From Aschersonia sp. MBC 622 (taxonomy: Eukaryota; Ascomycota; Sordariomycetes; Hypocreales; Clavicipitaceae), in assembly GCA_030782805.1 (NCBI GenBank), contig JARJPL010000109.1:1-64000 (forward strand): a stretch of DNA of 64,000 bases. Direction: 5' to 3'. A program made the translations under genes and the position numbers. Below the pieces are notes generated by a model. The model worked only from the letters and a program-made list of their open reading frames with translations, made no database searches and was not told the DNA's origin. Below, piece by piece: positions 54,824 through 64,000 of this stretch. Within the stretch, counting starts at the first letter, position 1. Every line of letters starts with the position of its first letter.

Positions 54824-56182
54824 AAGGGCTGAGCGCAGTCGGACACCATGTTGTCGTCAACTTTTTTCTCTTCTTTACTCATTCATTACGAGCGTTGGGG
54901 ACGATCCGTCCCATCTACAAACAGCTGGCAATCACACAGACAGCCAAGTTTGGTTTTAATATTGTTCACTCATCGGCGTCACGGGGCATATCAAGGCAGA
55001 AAGATGGTATTTTAAACAAGAAGAGCCGTTGCAGGTGCATCGGCTCGAGCAGACTGTGCAAAGGCTGCGAGTTACAGGGACCACAGATATCATGTACGAG
55101 CAAATGTACGCAATAAGACAATCGAGATAATTGGCAGGTACAGCGATGTGATGTGCTTATGTCCAATTCGAGACTCGGGAAATGTCGGTCAACTACGTAT
55201 GCGTAACGCCCATGTGAGCTTTGCGGCAGCTGGTGATAAGAGCTGCCGTTGACGGAGTCGTGAACCAGATTAGGTGAAGCACTCCACTTCCGATATGATC
55301 CGATGCTGTAGTGGTGGTGGTGAGCTGCGCCAGCCAAACCTTGTGCCGCCGCCATTGCGGTCGCTAAATTTACAAGTGCTGCGCATTAACAAGTGCAAGT
55401 GCTGAAATCCAACAAGCGCTGCTCGGGCTGACCTTCACATGTCAGCCTGTGAAACGGCACATGGCGATCTCGGACGGAATCGCATTCTACGATCAGACCC
55501 CTTCGGCCGGGGTAAAAACGTCAGATGCTGCAGGGTACCAGCCGTCCTGTTAAGCATCATGTTCACAGGATCTATAAGTCGGGTTTCTGGTTATATTCGG
55601 CGGGCAAACGGAACATTAGATGAGTGCTGAGAGCATCTACGTAGCCACATATGATGGATGACACACTCTCACATGAAGATTCAGAGAGAAGCTGCGCGCC
55701 TGTCAAGTCTGCAAGTCAAATACTTAAAATATGAATGTAATCCTTGACGAGATTTCGAATGTTAAGTAATAATTAGCAGAGGTGCTGTAAATAGTTTCTG
55801 CACCATGTTGACGGCCCGGCCCACAACCACAACACCACTCAACGCGCGACGCACCAGCAAAAAACGCGTCGTCGGCGCGTCGCGTCCCGCCTTGTCTTAC
55901 TAACCGTCGCCTCCCAGCCAACCGATGAGGCTCCGCTTTCAATTCCGCGAGACAATTGCCCTTGTACAATCCCTTGTGCGATGCATCAATCTCTTCACAT
56001 TGCAAAGCTTCAGATATTTGAGATTTAACTGAACTTTCCGTGCATTCATCTGCGACAAGCAACTGCGTCGACGCTGTCCTTGATAAAATTAACATTGCAT
56101 CGAATATACTCGCACCTGCTTTGCACACCAACCTGTCTAGTATTCTGTCGTTCTTGCTCAACTCTCGGTCTGGCCATCAAAG
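54824..56182. other. Intergenic upstream of CDT1
   Basis: About 1.36 kb with no supported gene. Minus-strand frames of 129 aa (54966-55355) and 145 aa (55724-56161) exist but lack domain features. Confidence 0.5.
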
Positions 56183-57742
56183 ATGCCTCGAGTAGCAAGA
56201 GCGAGAGCAGCCCTCGGGGTCAAGCAGGGCCCTGCTCCTTCTATCGCCGCCTTCACCCGCATCTCCAAGAGCCAGAGCTTGTCCAACGCAACTGCCAAAA
56301 AGACCACTGTCGCAACTGGCCTGACGACGACGACGACGACTACGACCACGACCACGCCATCCAAGAAACGCAAAGCTTCGTCGCCTCTGGACAACGACGC
56401 CGGCGCGTACACCCGCCGCAACATTTCATTCAGTCCAAGTGATGAGGACGACGATGAGCAAGCTGCCCACAGAAACGAACATGTCGACATTTCCCAGCGC
56501 AAGAAGCGCGCCTGCAGACGCACAGAGCCCGCATTCTCTACAAATTCACAAAAGACTCAGGCCAAGGCGGCCTCTCCACCAACAACAACCACCAAAGGCA
56601 AGGTAGTCGCCAAGGCTCCTTCTTCGAGAAAGGATACTGCACACCGCCCGACCGCCTCCACAGTCATCAGCAAGTCGCGGCAGGAGGCCAAGACCGGCCA
56701 GTCAAGGATCGAGGCCTTTTATACCAAGCAGCAGCAGGCCAAGTCAGCGGCCGACGATAGCATCGACGGCACCTTTCCGCCGCACCTCGCGGAGCTAGTT
56801 CGTCTGCACCGAGCATTCATCAAGACGGTCGTCATGCAGATGGCACATAGCCGCAGCAACGTGCCCCTCGACATTCGCGAACTGGCTCCCAACATTTCGC
56901 GCTCGTGGCGCAAGCGTCAGGTTACAGTTGAAGATGTTCGTCGGTGCGTGGCGATTGAGTCGTCCACGCAGCAAGGTGGCATCCAGTCGCCGTTTATTGT
57001 CGCCGACTACGGCAAGGGCAAAGTGTGCGTCGAGCTGCGCGCTGAATACCATGGTGGCGCTCTCAACCAGACGCAGCTGTGCAAGCAGTTTGAAGACAAT
57101 CTCAGGAACATGTGCATGGAAAAGGCCACCGATCGAATGACGGATGTTGATGTGACGCTTGAGGGGCTTTCACTGGCAGAGCTTCCCCAAGCTGACCTGA
57201 CAGACATGAATACAGGCGCCAAGACGGCAGCTCTACTGGTCAAGGGGCACAAGGCCTTGTTGCAGTTGAAAGGCGGCATCGCAGCAAAGCAGCACGAAAA
57301 GGAGATCAAACAGCAAGCCGCGGCGACGCCGCTTCTCAACACGGATGGGACCAAGATGGGCCTTCTCGACCGCATCCGACACAAGAAGCTGGCTGCCGCC
57401 AACGCGCCGCTTCCGCCGACTGGCCCCGAACTGCAGCGCCGCGCCGCGCTGAACCGAGTTGTCGACGTCGCATCAACAATCTCCATGCTCAGTCTCTCCA
57501 ACCCCGCGTCTTTGCCCCGCCAGGCCTTTACCATGGTTGCCATTGTCGAGAAGCTACGAGACTCGCTGCGCGTACCCACGTCCAAGGAAGAGGGAATCGA
57601 GTGCATCCGTTTGATTGCAAAGGACATTGCGCCCGAGTGGCTCCGGATCGTGACCATTGGAGGGAGGGAGAATGTGGTGATTCAGAGAGGCGGCGAGCCA
57701 GTCAGCCGCGTGATTGAGGAACGAGTGCAAAAGCTCATGTAA
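56183..57742 (+). CDS. CDT1: DNA replication licensing factor CDT1
   Basis: Loads the MCM2-7 helicase at replication origins in G1 together with ORC and Cdc6. Single exon, 519 residues. The N-terminal 180 residues are disordered and basic, with an initial MPRVARARAALGVKQ and a 12-Thr run (about residues 49-60) from an ACG/ACC repeat. QSRIEAFYTKQQ near residue 175 is like a PIP-box/degron-type element. The central domain (FPPHLAELVRLHRAFIKTVV, IRELAPNISRSWRKRQVTVEDVRRCVAI) matches the winged-helix CDT1 domain. The C-terminal MCM-binding winged helix follows (MLSLSNPASLPRQAFTMVAI, GIECIRLIAKDIAPEWLRIV). Fungal CDT1 is poorly conserved, but the order of both domains fits. Confidence 0.85.
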   Translation: MPRVARARAALGVKQGPAPSIAAFTRISKSQSLSNATAKKTTVATGLTTTTTTTTTTTPSKKRKASSPLDNDAGAYTRRNISFSPSDEDDDEQAAHRNEHVDISQRKKRACRRTEPAFSTNSQKTQAKAASPPTTTTKGKVVAKAPSSRKDTAHRPTASTVISKSRQEAKTGQSRIEAFYTKQQQAKSAADDSIDGTFPPHLAELVRLHRAFIKTVVMQMAHSRSNVPLDIRELAPNISRSWRKRQVTVEDVRRCVAIESSTQQGGIQSPFIVADYGKGKVCVELRAEYHGGALNQTQLCKQFEDNLRNMCMEKATDRMTDVDVTLEGLSLAELPQADLTDMNTGAKTAALLVKGHKALLQLKGGIAAKQHEKEIKQQAAATPLLNTDGTKMGLLDRIRHKKLAAANAPLPPTGPELQRRAALNRVVDVASTISMLSLSNPASLPRQAFTMVAIVEKLRDSLRVPTSKEEGIECIRLIAKDIAPEWLRIVTIGGRENVVIQRGGEPVSRVIEERVQKLM

Positions 57743-59794
57743 GCGCACGGGTTATGAGCAGTCATGTTTGGCATATTGAACGAGGAAGATGTGAAGAAGC
57801 AAGAAAATAATGGGGTTTGTTCTGTACCATTTTGCATGAAGCAAGGCGTTTGAGATTGTTCTTGTTGTTTATTCGAGATTGGAGTTGGGATACCAAGGCA
57901 TAGCTTAGTTGTTTGGGATAGAGAATGATGCAATTCTTCAGGTCCACGGTTCTCTGTCATGCAAGTGAGTACTATAGTCATACGACATTGTGATAAGACA
58001 GAGGCGAGTATGCGAGCACACTAGATTGGCCGACACTCAGTCAGACCAGTCGAGATGTTGGTCATGAAGCGATATGAATCATGGCCATTGCATAAGCTTA
58101 ATCCGGCATCTGATGTCGGCATAGCGAAATTCTAACGGTTCAAGGCCTGCGCGTGTCGTGATTCGACAAAACGGGCCTCACATCGGCTTCTTCGCAAACG
58201 GTGTGTCGTTCAGAGACGGCTACTTAACAGGTGTGGTGGGCTGTCACCCACCGTTTTCGTCCGGGAATTCGCGGACTTTATTGGCTACCTTGCTGTCCCT
58301 GGATGTGCGAAACAAGGAAGGAAAAAAAATCGGTCTTTTAGCCGGTGTAATTTTTTTTTTTTTCAAAGCATCGAGGCGAACCTTTTTTTTTTTCTTTTTT
58401 CTCACTTTATTTGTTCTCGATTTTTATCAAGTCAGCCAACTAGTGGGCTTGGCCCGGCACTTGGGGTGTTATCACCAATCGGCCCTGTTCCCATTTTGGA
58501 AACCCGAATGTGAGAGACAAACGTTGGTTGTGGTGTGAGTCCCGGGGCTGCGTGCCGCGCAATATCGGACGTAATTGGCTCATAGCTCGATGCCCAATCG
58601 GCTTGGCGCCACATCTTTTTCCTCATTCTCTCTTGTCTCTGCCATTTGTTGTTATCGAATTTCACAATACCGGCCGAGAGCGGATGAGCAAGGTCTCTTT
58701 CTTCTGGTTTTTACTCCCTGTCCGTTGAGGCAAGCAAATCACTTTTTGTTTTTGTTTTTGTTTTTTGTTTTTTCTTCTTTTTTTTTTTGACAATTAAACA
58801 ACTCTTTCAAGCTTTGCCATAATTCTCAATGGTGTTTTCAAGTCTTGCCGCTCGTAAAAAGGCGTTAATTGAGCGGCAGGCTTTCTGCTGGCTGCCGGCT
58901 TGATCCGCTCGCCGCCACCATCCCGCGCCCCGGTTCTCGGGGAGGGGGGGCGCAGACGACAAGAACAGCGTAGTACTCGGCTACTTGGATAGAATAAGCA
59001 CGCCACGGGAGCTAGTCAATTGGCTCTTCATGACTTGGTCATTCATTGCTTGACACTGCAAGATAAAGAGACCCGAATACTTTTCTGCTCGGTCATTGTA
59101 ATAATAGTATTCGTAAGTGTCGCAGCATGGGCCTGGTGGCGAGTTCAGATATCAAAATGATGACAAGGAGATCACCAGCTTGTTCCGCCCTCACCGTACC
59201 TGGTTGGTAAATTCAGGTTACTGGGTTCGGTCTCTTTTGCTTGGCGCCTCGGGTGTCAATGGGGTGTCCGGCCGGTGCGAAGGCCGACACGGCACGCCAT
59301 GGCCCCGGCTGTTTAAAACCAGCAACGTTCCCCGTCTGCATGGACGGAGGGCTAGTGTTTCTATATCTCCTTCTCTACAAGGTTTTGTTCTGTTTTCTTG
59401 GTCATTCCGTTAGAGCAAACAAGCATCAAAATAACTCACACTTTTACTTTGAAAAGATACTTCGTGACGTACCTTGGACTACATCAAATTTTCGCTTCAT
59501 CTTCTCTTCCTCAAGATTGCCCTAGCATGGAAATCGGAGCGAGAAACTCGGAATATAGTTCCCTATCGGAATCTTGCAACTGATCAAGCCTAGTCTGCAT
59601 TGCTTGCACTCCTGGCTTCAGAGCTTACCCCCCTCTTTTGAACGTATGCGAGAGGCTTGTCGGGCAACCTCAATTCCAGATGACAAGTTACCCCCGGCGC
59701 ATAATCACATAGACAACTACACATCCGAGCTAGTCTGCGCAATATGGGGGTATTGCAGCCCATACCATCCGTCGTGACGGCTGACAACGCCGCC
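57743..59794. other. Intergenic between CDT1 and the second MFS gene
   Basis: About 2 kb with no supported gene. It contains T-rich runs (58350-58415, 58740-58790) that look like leader or promoter sequence. In-frame sequence from 59744 could extend the next gene by 17 residues. Confidence 0.5.
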
Positions 59795-61456
59795 ATGTCA
59801 GGCCCGCACCGGACCGAATCGCGTCTCGGCGCAAAAGACCGCACTCACCATGACGGCCACGACAGCAGCGACGCCGACGACGACAAATTTTACGAAGACG
59901 GCGAGGAAATCTACAGCAAATTCTCGTCAGGCCGTAAGCGCATCATCGTCGCCGTGCTCGGCTTCGGCGCCTTTGTGGCCCTCGTGTCCAGCACCAGCGT
60001 GCTACCCGCCGTGCCGGAAATCACAGAATCATTTCACGCCACGGATACCATCGTCGAGATCAGCAACGCCATCTACATTGCCCTCACAGGTGTCGGGTGT
60101 GTTGTTTGGGGCCCCATGAGCCAGTTGTACGGTCGACGCATTGTAAGTTGAATCATGGCAAACGGGCATGATGGCAGGAGGGAAAGTGCTGACCAGTTGT
60201 GTTCTGTTCAGATCATTCAATACGCCTGTGCCTTCTTTTGTTGCATGAGTCTGGGTACTGCTCTGTCACCCAATCTTTCAGCGTTTTTCATTTTTCGCGC
60301 TCTGTCCGCAATCGGAGGATCTGCGTTGACCATCCTTGGTAACGTAATCATCAGGTACGCGAGAGTTGTCGACTCGATGCCCGCACACCCTTCAGTGTGG
60401 CATAAATGGTCTTTTCTTTCTTTTTTCTTTTTACTTTCATGCAATGGGACACTGACTCATTTCTCAAGCGATATCTATAAACCAACCGAGAGAGCAACGG
60501 CAATCAGCTGGTACTTGTCATGCACCATAATTGGGCCATCGTTTGGTCCTTTCATGAGTGGCCTCGTCGTCCAGTTTGCCAGCTGGCGCATCATATACTG
60601 GGTGCAGCTTGGCTGTGCCATCGCGACCATGGCAGCTGGTTTCTTTCTCATTCCCGAGACGACTCACCATAAGCTGATCACAGACATGGCTCATCTCCCA
60701 CGGCGGCAAAAGATGGCCGCCATAGCGCGCGAGATCAATCCGCTCCGCTCCGTGAGTCTGCTTCGATATCTAAACGTGGTAGCTGTCAGTTTTGCCTCTG
60801 CAGTCACACTGTTCGCGCTTTACTGCATGCTTGTCCCCATCCGCTTCGTTCTGAACCCACGCTTCGGTCTCGAATCACCGCTCCTGTCGGGTGTCTTCTA
60901 TTTGGTGCCGGGCGCAGGCTGCCTCTGCTCAACAATCATAGCAGGTAGATACGGTGACTGGACAGCCAAGAGATGGATCAGGAAGCGCGGTAGACGTATA
61001 CCCGAAGACAGACTTCGCGCCTGCATTCCGGCTCTGGCCATTCTGCAGGGTGGCGGCGTTTTGATATATGGGTGGACAGTTGACAAAGCAGTGGGCGGGA
61101 TGCCTGTACCACTTATTTTCCTCTTCGTGCAGGCTACTGGTCAAATTATCGCTTCGACCATGTTGAATACGTACTGCTTGGAAAACACGCCGTCGCTCAG
61201 CGCTGATATTATTGCCATCTGCTGGCTGGTGCGCTACATCGGGGCTTGCATAGCTACCGCGGTTGCGCTTCCCATGATTCGGGGTATTGGTGTTGGGTGG
61301 ACCTTGACTATCAATACCGCCTTGCTAGTGATTAGTTCAGGTGTGTTAATGGCCACTGTAAAATGGGGTGAAAGCTGGAGGTCGGGCATTGTCCCAGAAG
61401 AGAAACCTGCCATAACGACGCCGGTAAGGGAAAGGGGCCCTACAGATAAAGTATAG
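59795..61456 (+). CDS. MFS transporter (DHA1-like drug antiporter)
   Basis: Predicted plasma-membrane proton antiporter, 492 residues. Exons are 59795-60142, 60212-60354 and 60469-61456. The N-terminal tail is acidic and His/Asp-rich. Family landmarks are SSTSVLPAVPEI (helix 1), WGPMSQLYGRRI (loop 2-3), FRALSAIGGSA (helix 4), SDIYKPTERATAISW (loop before helix 5) and WRIIYWVQ (near helix 6). A second half of six helices follows a central cytoplasmic loop. The 114-bp second intron (GTACGC...CTCAAG) is a multiple of three with no stop; removing it joins VIIR to SDIYKPTER, as the family requires. I preferred the ATG at 59795 (context CCGCC) over 59744. The substrate is unknown. Confidence 0.88.
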
Positions 61457-63558
61457 ACAAAGTTTTCAAATAGAGCAGCTTCCTATAGAAAGGCTTCTGC
61501 AAGTGTACACTGGTACATTCATCGTATTGAAGGCTGCTCTTGGTTCGAACAGAAAGGTGCTTCAGGATGGCGGAAACGTTGTACCCGGTGGCGGCTGTCG
61601 TGGTAAGTTGGTACTACCAAACTTTAATTTGTCGGTCTCGACTGTCTGCAACTACAACGTGCGAGACGTTCCAGATTGAGGAGAGGACCTTCTAATTTTG
61701 AACGGAAGAGAGCGGTTCAGCTGTGTGAATGGGGCGCTGGTGATGGCGCGAGAAGACTTGAACCGTCGGTGGATGAAACGTCTGCCGCAACGCCTCCTCT
61801 TCCTGATAATATAGTGCAGACGTACAAAACGAAGTTGTACATGTAGATTTGATTTCGAAACACCGTACTCCAACAGCATTGGTCGCCACCAAGTCGGAAG
61901 TAGTGGCTGTCTTCATGGAAGATTTAGCCCGTTGGGCAACTTATCAGTTGTGAATTGTCTCAGAGATGAGGCATGCCGCATGCGACAACGTCATTCTCCA
62001 GCAGGCGCCGCCACGGATTGCCGATCGCCATTGGGAGCGGATGCCAGTAAAGCGGCACCTGGGTGACAAGACTGATCGCCGCTTTCTCACCAGCTCATAA
62101 CTAAAAAGCGGCGAACAGTGTTGTCACCCACGGTGAGCGGTTCACGCAGACCAAATAAGCGATTTTTGCAACCTTCGCGGTCCAGGCACTTTCTTGGCAG
62201 CACGCGGCTCTGTTGAACAACATCTGCTTGTGTTTGCTGCGAGTGTAGGAGTGGGACGCCACCACCACTTCGGAGCTCCTGTTTCGAAAACCCCCTGTCA
62301 TGTGGGGGACACATGGAACTGGCCCTTCTGAGAAAGCACCTCGTTTCTAAACCGTCATGTTTCTAGACAAAGACTGTTTAAAAGAAAAAGAAAAAAAAAA
62401 GTATAGTGAGTGTGAAAATGATAAATTATATAATATATATTTCTAAAAATATTATTTTACTTGCTCTCGCGTGTTATCATAATTAATAAGACAGTATCGA
62501 GAATCGACGAGGGCCGGTTTTTTTGTTCCCCCCTTGGTCAGATCTGAAAGAAATGTACTCGCCCGGGCCGCGTGTGCATCGCAATATGGTCCCTCCCTCG
62601 TCTCCAGCGAAAGTCATTAATTTTGCCTTGTTTGGTCATTGCGAGTGGATAATAAGGGGAACCGGGGCCCTTCGTCAAAAGCTTAGCAAGATCGAGCATG
62701 TCGATCCAGACGCCGCGTGGTGCGTTTCTGTGGGTAGTTTGTGGTATCATCCCAATATCCCTCGACGACTCGGCCTCTTGGGGGTGCAAGATCGGCGAGA
62801 GCGTTTGAGCAAATCGTCATTTTCATGTCGCAAATTCGAGGTATGCCGTCGAAAATTTTTGTGCGTAACCTCGCGTCGGGCTGCGGTTGCACATGTCCGG
62901 CCGTTACGTTTGCTTCGGCTGCGATGGAATTGAAGAATGCATGTGCAGTGAATTCAGGCTAGATGTGCCTGACAGCGCCCCCATGATTGCAGGATGGAGC
63001 TTTCTGGTGTCTTTGTGTGCCTCCGTCTCCAATGTTTGTGTTTCGAGTTCGTACGCTGCTTGCCGGCTGTAGATCTGCATTGCCAGTTGCCAAGCTGCCA
63101 ATTCGTTCGTCCAACCTACCTACTACACCAAACGCCCTTCTCCTCCCCATTGGCGATTCTTAACAACACATCTACACTACTTTCTTTTGCGCGTTTTCTT
63201 CCTTGATAGTTTTCTCACTCTCTTCGATCCTTTCCTCGACAACTTTCTACTACCTCCGCTCGTCACATCATCTACCAGCTCGTTAACGACGATTGTCTCG
63301 TTGATAGCCCAAACACCTTGTCACGATCAATGCAGATCCATTCCTTACACCGCACGAGCTTCCTTTGAGCGTCTTTTCCAGGCTCCCTCTTTACATCGGT
63401 CTTTCAGCAGTATTATTACTCTTCATTTCGCCCTACTATTGTCGGCTTCCTTCCAAAGCAAAAGCTAGCCAGCTTATGTGCGTGCGCATTGGCTGAAGCT
63501 ACCAGCTTATCTATAACACCTATGCAAACGAGGTTATTGAGCCTCAAATCCAGCAGAA
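61457..63558. other. Gene-free region with an AT-rich patch
   Basis: No supported gene in about 2.1 kb. An AT-rich patch (62381-62490) contains A-runs and TATA-like sequence. The segment 63100-63470 is C/T-rich, consistent with a leader of the gene at 63559. Confidence 0.5.
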
Positions 63559-64000
63559 ATGGAATCCAAGAGCCCTTTCGGCAGCTTCAGCAGCGACTCT
63601 AGTCCGGTATTCATGGACCGCAAACGTGAGCCCCTGTTGCCCTATTCGGAGATTGTCCTCGAAAAGGTGCCAGTCAAGCTACGCAATCCTCTTAGCCACT
63701 GCCTCTACAAGCGTGTCATTCTATGGACTGCGTTGAGTTTGTTCATGGCCGCGTTTGTTTTATTTGGCAAACATGATGGCCCTGTGCGAGCTGTTACCCA
63801 AGAGCATACTACTACTGAGAGTGGCTCTTCGCCCATCACAGCCGAAGGATCAAGCACCGAGCTCTTTCACGAGGTCCATGAAGCTAAGTCGGCAAATATT
63901 GAGGCCCAGCGAATCATTGATGTCACCTCCAAAGAGCAGGACCAGTCACAAGTTCAGGTGACACCGAGCACTGGTGACGCCAAGCATCTGGACCAGGAGG
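63559..64000 (+). CDS. Type II membrane protein, N-terminal part (cut by window edge)
   Basis: Open from ATG 63559 to the window end, 147 codons with no stop. The N-terminus has a cytosolic tail with MDRKREPLLPYSEIVLEKVP. One hydrophobic segment follows at about residues 54-76 (KRVILWTALSLFMAAFVLF), then a Ser/Thr/Glu-rich stalk. A short tail, a single anchor and a stalk are typical of Golgi glycosyltransferases or other luminal enzymes, but the catalytic part is beyond the window, so the identity is open. A PLLPYSEIVLEKVP-like segment also occurs, as far as I recall, in some fungal glycosyltransferase-like proteins; this is not certain. Confidence 0.7.
   Translation, partial: MESKSPFGSFSSDSSPVFMDRKREPLLPYSEIVLEKVPVKLRNPLSHCLYKRVILWTALSLFMAAFVLFGKHDGPVRAVTQEHTTTESGSSPITAEGSSTELFHEVHEAKSANIEAQRIIDVTSKEQDQSQVQVTPSTGDAKHLDQE

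Noticed and set aside
54966..55355. 129-aa minus-strand ORF
   Set aside because: A plausible opening, but no domain, ends in random Cys/His-rich sequence, and no splice extends it.
61735..61830. Minus-strand GGTTCAAGTCT resembling a tRNA B box
   Set aside because: The flanking bases do not form a T-stem, and no A box or acceptor pairing was found at the proper distance.
62381..62490. AT-rich patch considered as a replication origin or RIP-mutated repeat
   Set aside because: Only about 110 bp, no repeat partner in the window and no defined fungal origin motif to support it.

Overview
The window is nuclear DNA of a filamentous ascomycete, most likely a sordariomycete and probably Hypocreales. 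The support is short GT-AG introns (about 46-230 bp) with CTAAC/CTGAC-type branch sites, protein families in their filamentous-fungal forms, and an RRxS-type PKA regulatory subunit in its mould form. I cannot name the genus. I count 26 protein-coding genes (one cut by the right edge and one doubtful) and one decayed gene. I saw no convincing tRNA, rRNA, transposon or CRISPR. Exon boundaries were worked out by hand from splice signals, reading frame and family conservation.

1-15.4 kb is membrane and secretion-oriented. A PDR-type ABC efflux pump and an MFS transporter converge. A secreted GHSQG lipase, a Golgi-type DXD glycosyltransferase and a small secreted protein follow. The small protein carries two separate eight-cysteine, defensin-like (CS-alpha-beta) domains joined by an acidic linker. 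This is the most unusual gene of the window.

16-33 kb is a dense housekeeping block: RRN3 (Pol I initiation), HAP3/NF-YB, prefoldin subunit 2, CMC2, a TMEM14 protein, OST2/DAD1, the Golgi stacking protein GRASP/Grh1, the cap hypermethylase TGS1, a KEL3-like kelch protein, a tiny cysteine-rich conserved protein and pyroglutamyl peptidase I.

33-43 kb holds a relic of a SET-domain protein with two compensating frameshifts, a Gpp1-like HAD phosphatase, a secreted bacterial-type lysozyme-like protein, the splicing factor BCAS2/SPF27 and the PKA regulatory subunit. Gene-poor gaps of 0.6-2.9 kb separate them.

45-64 kb holds SAGA HFI1/ADA1, gamma-tubulin complex GCP3, a GNAT acetyltransferase, a 3.8-kb gap ending in a small 92-residue ORF, the replication licensing factor CDT1, a second MFS transporter and the start of a type II membrane protein.

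Most neighbours have unrelated cellular roles, so the window is not one pathway cluster. Points of interest are the two small secreted proteins with possible antibacterial roles, stop-free introns whose length is a multiple of three (PKA-R, KEL3, MFS), a GC-AG intron in the GRASP gene, and the SET relic.
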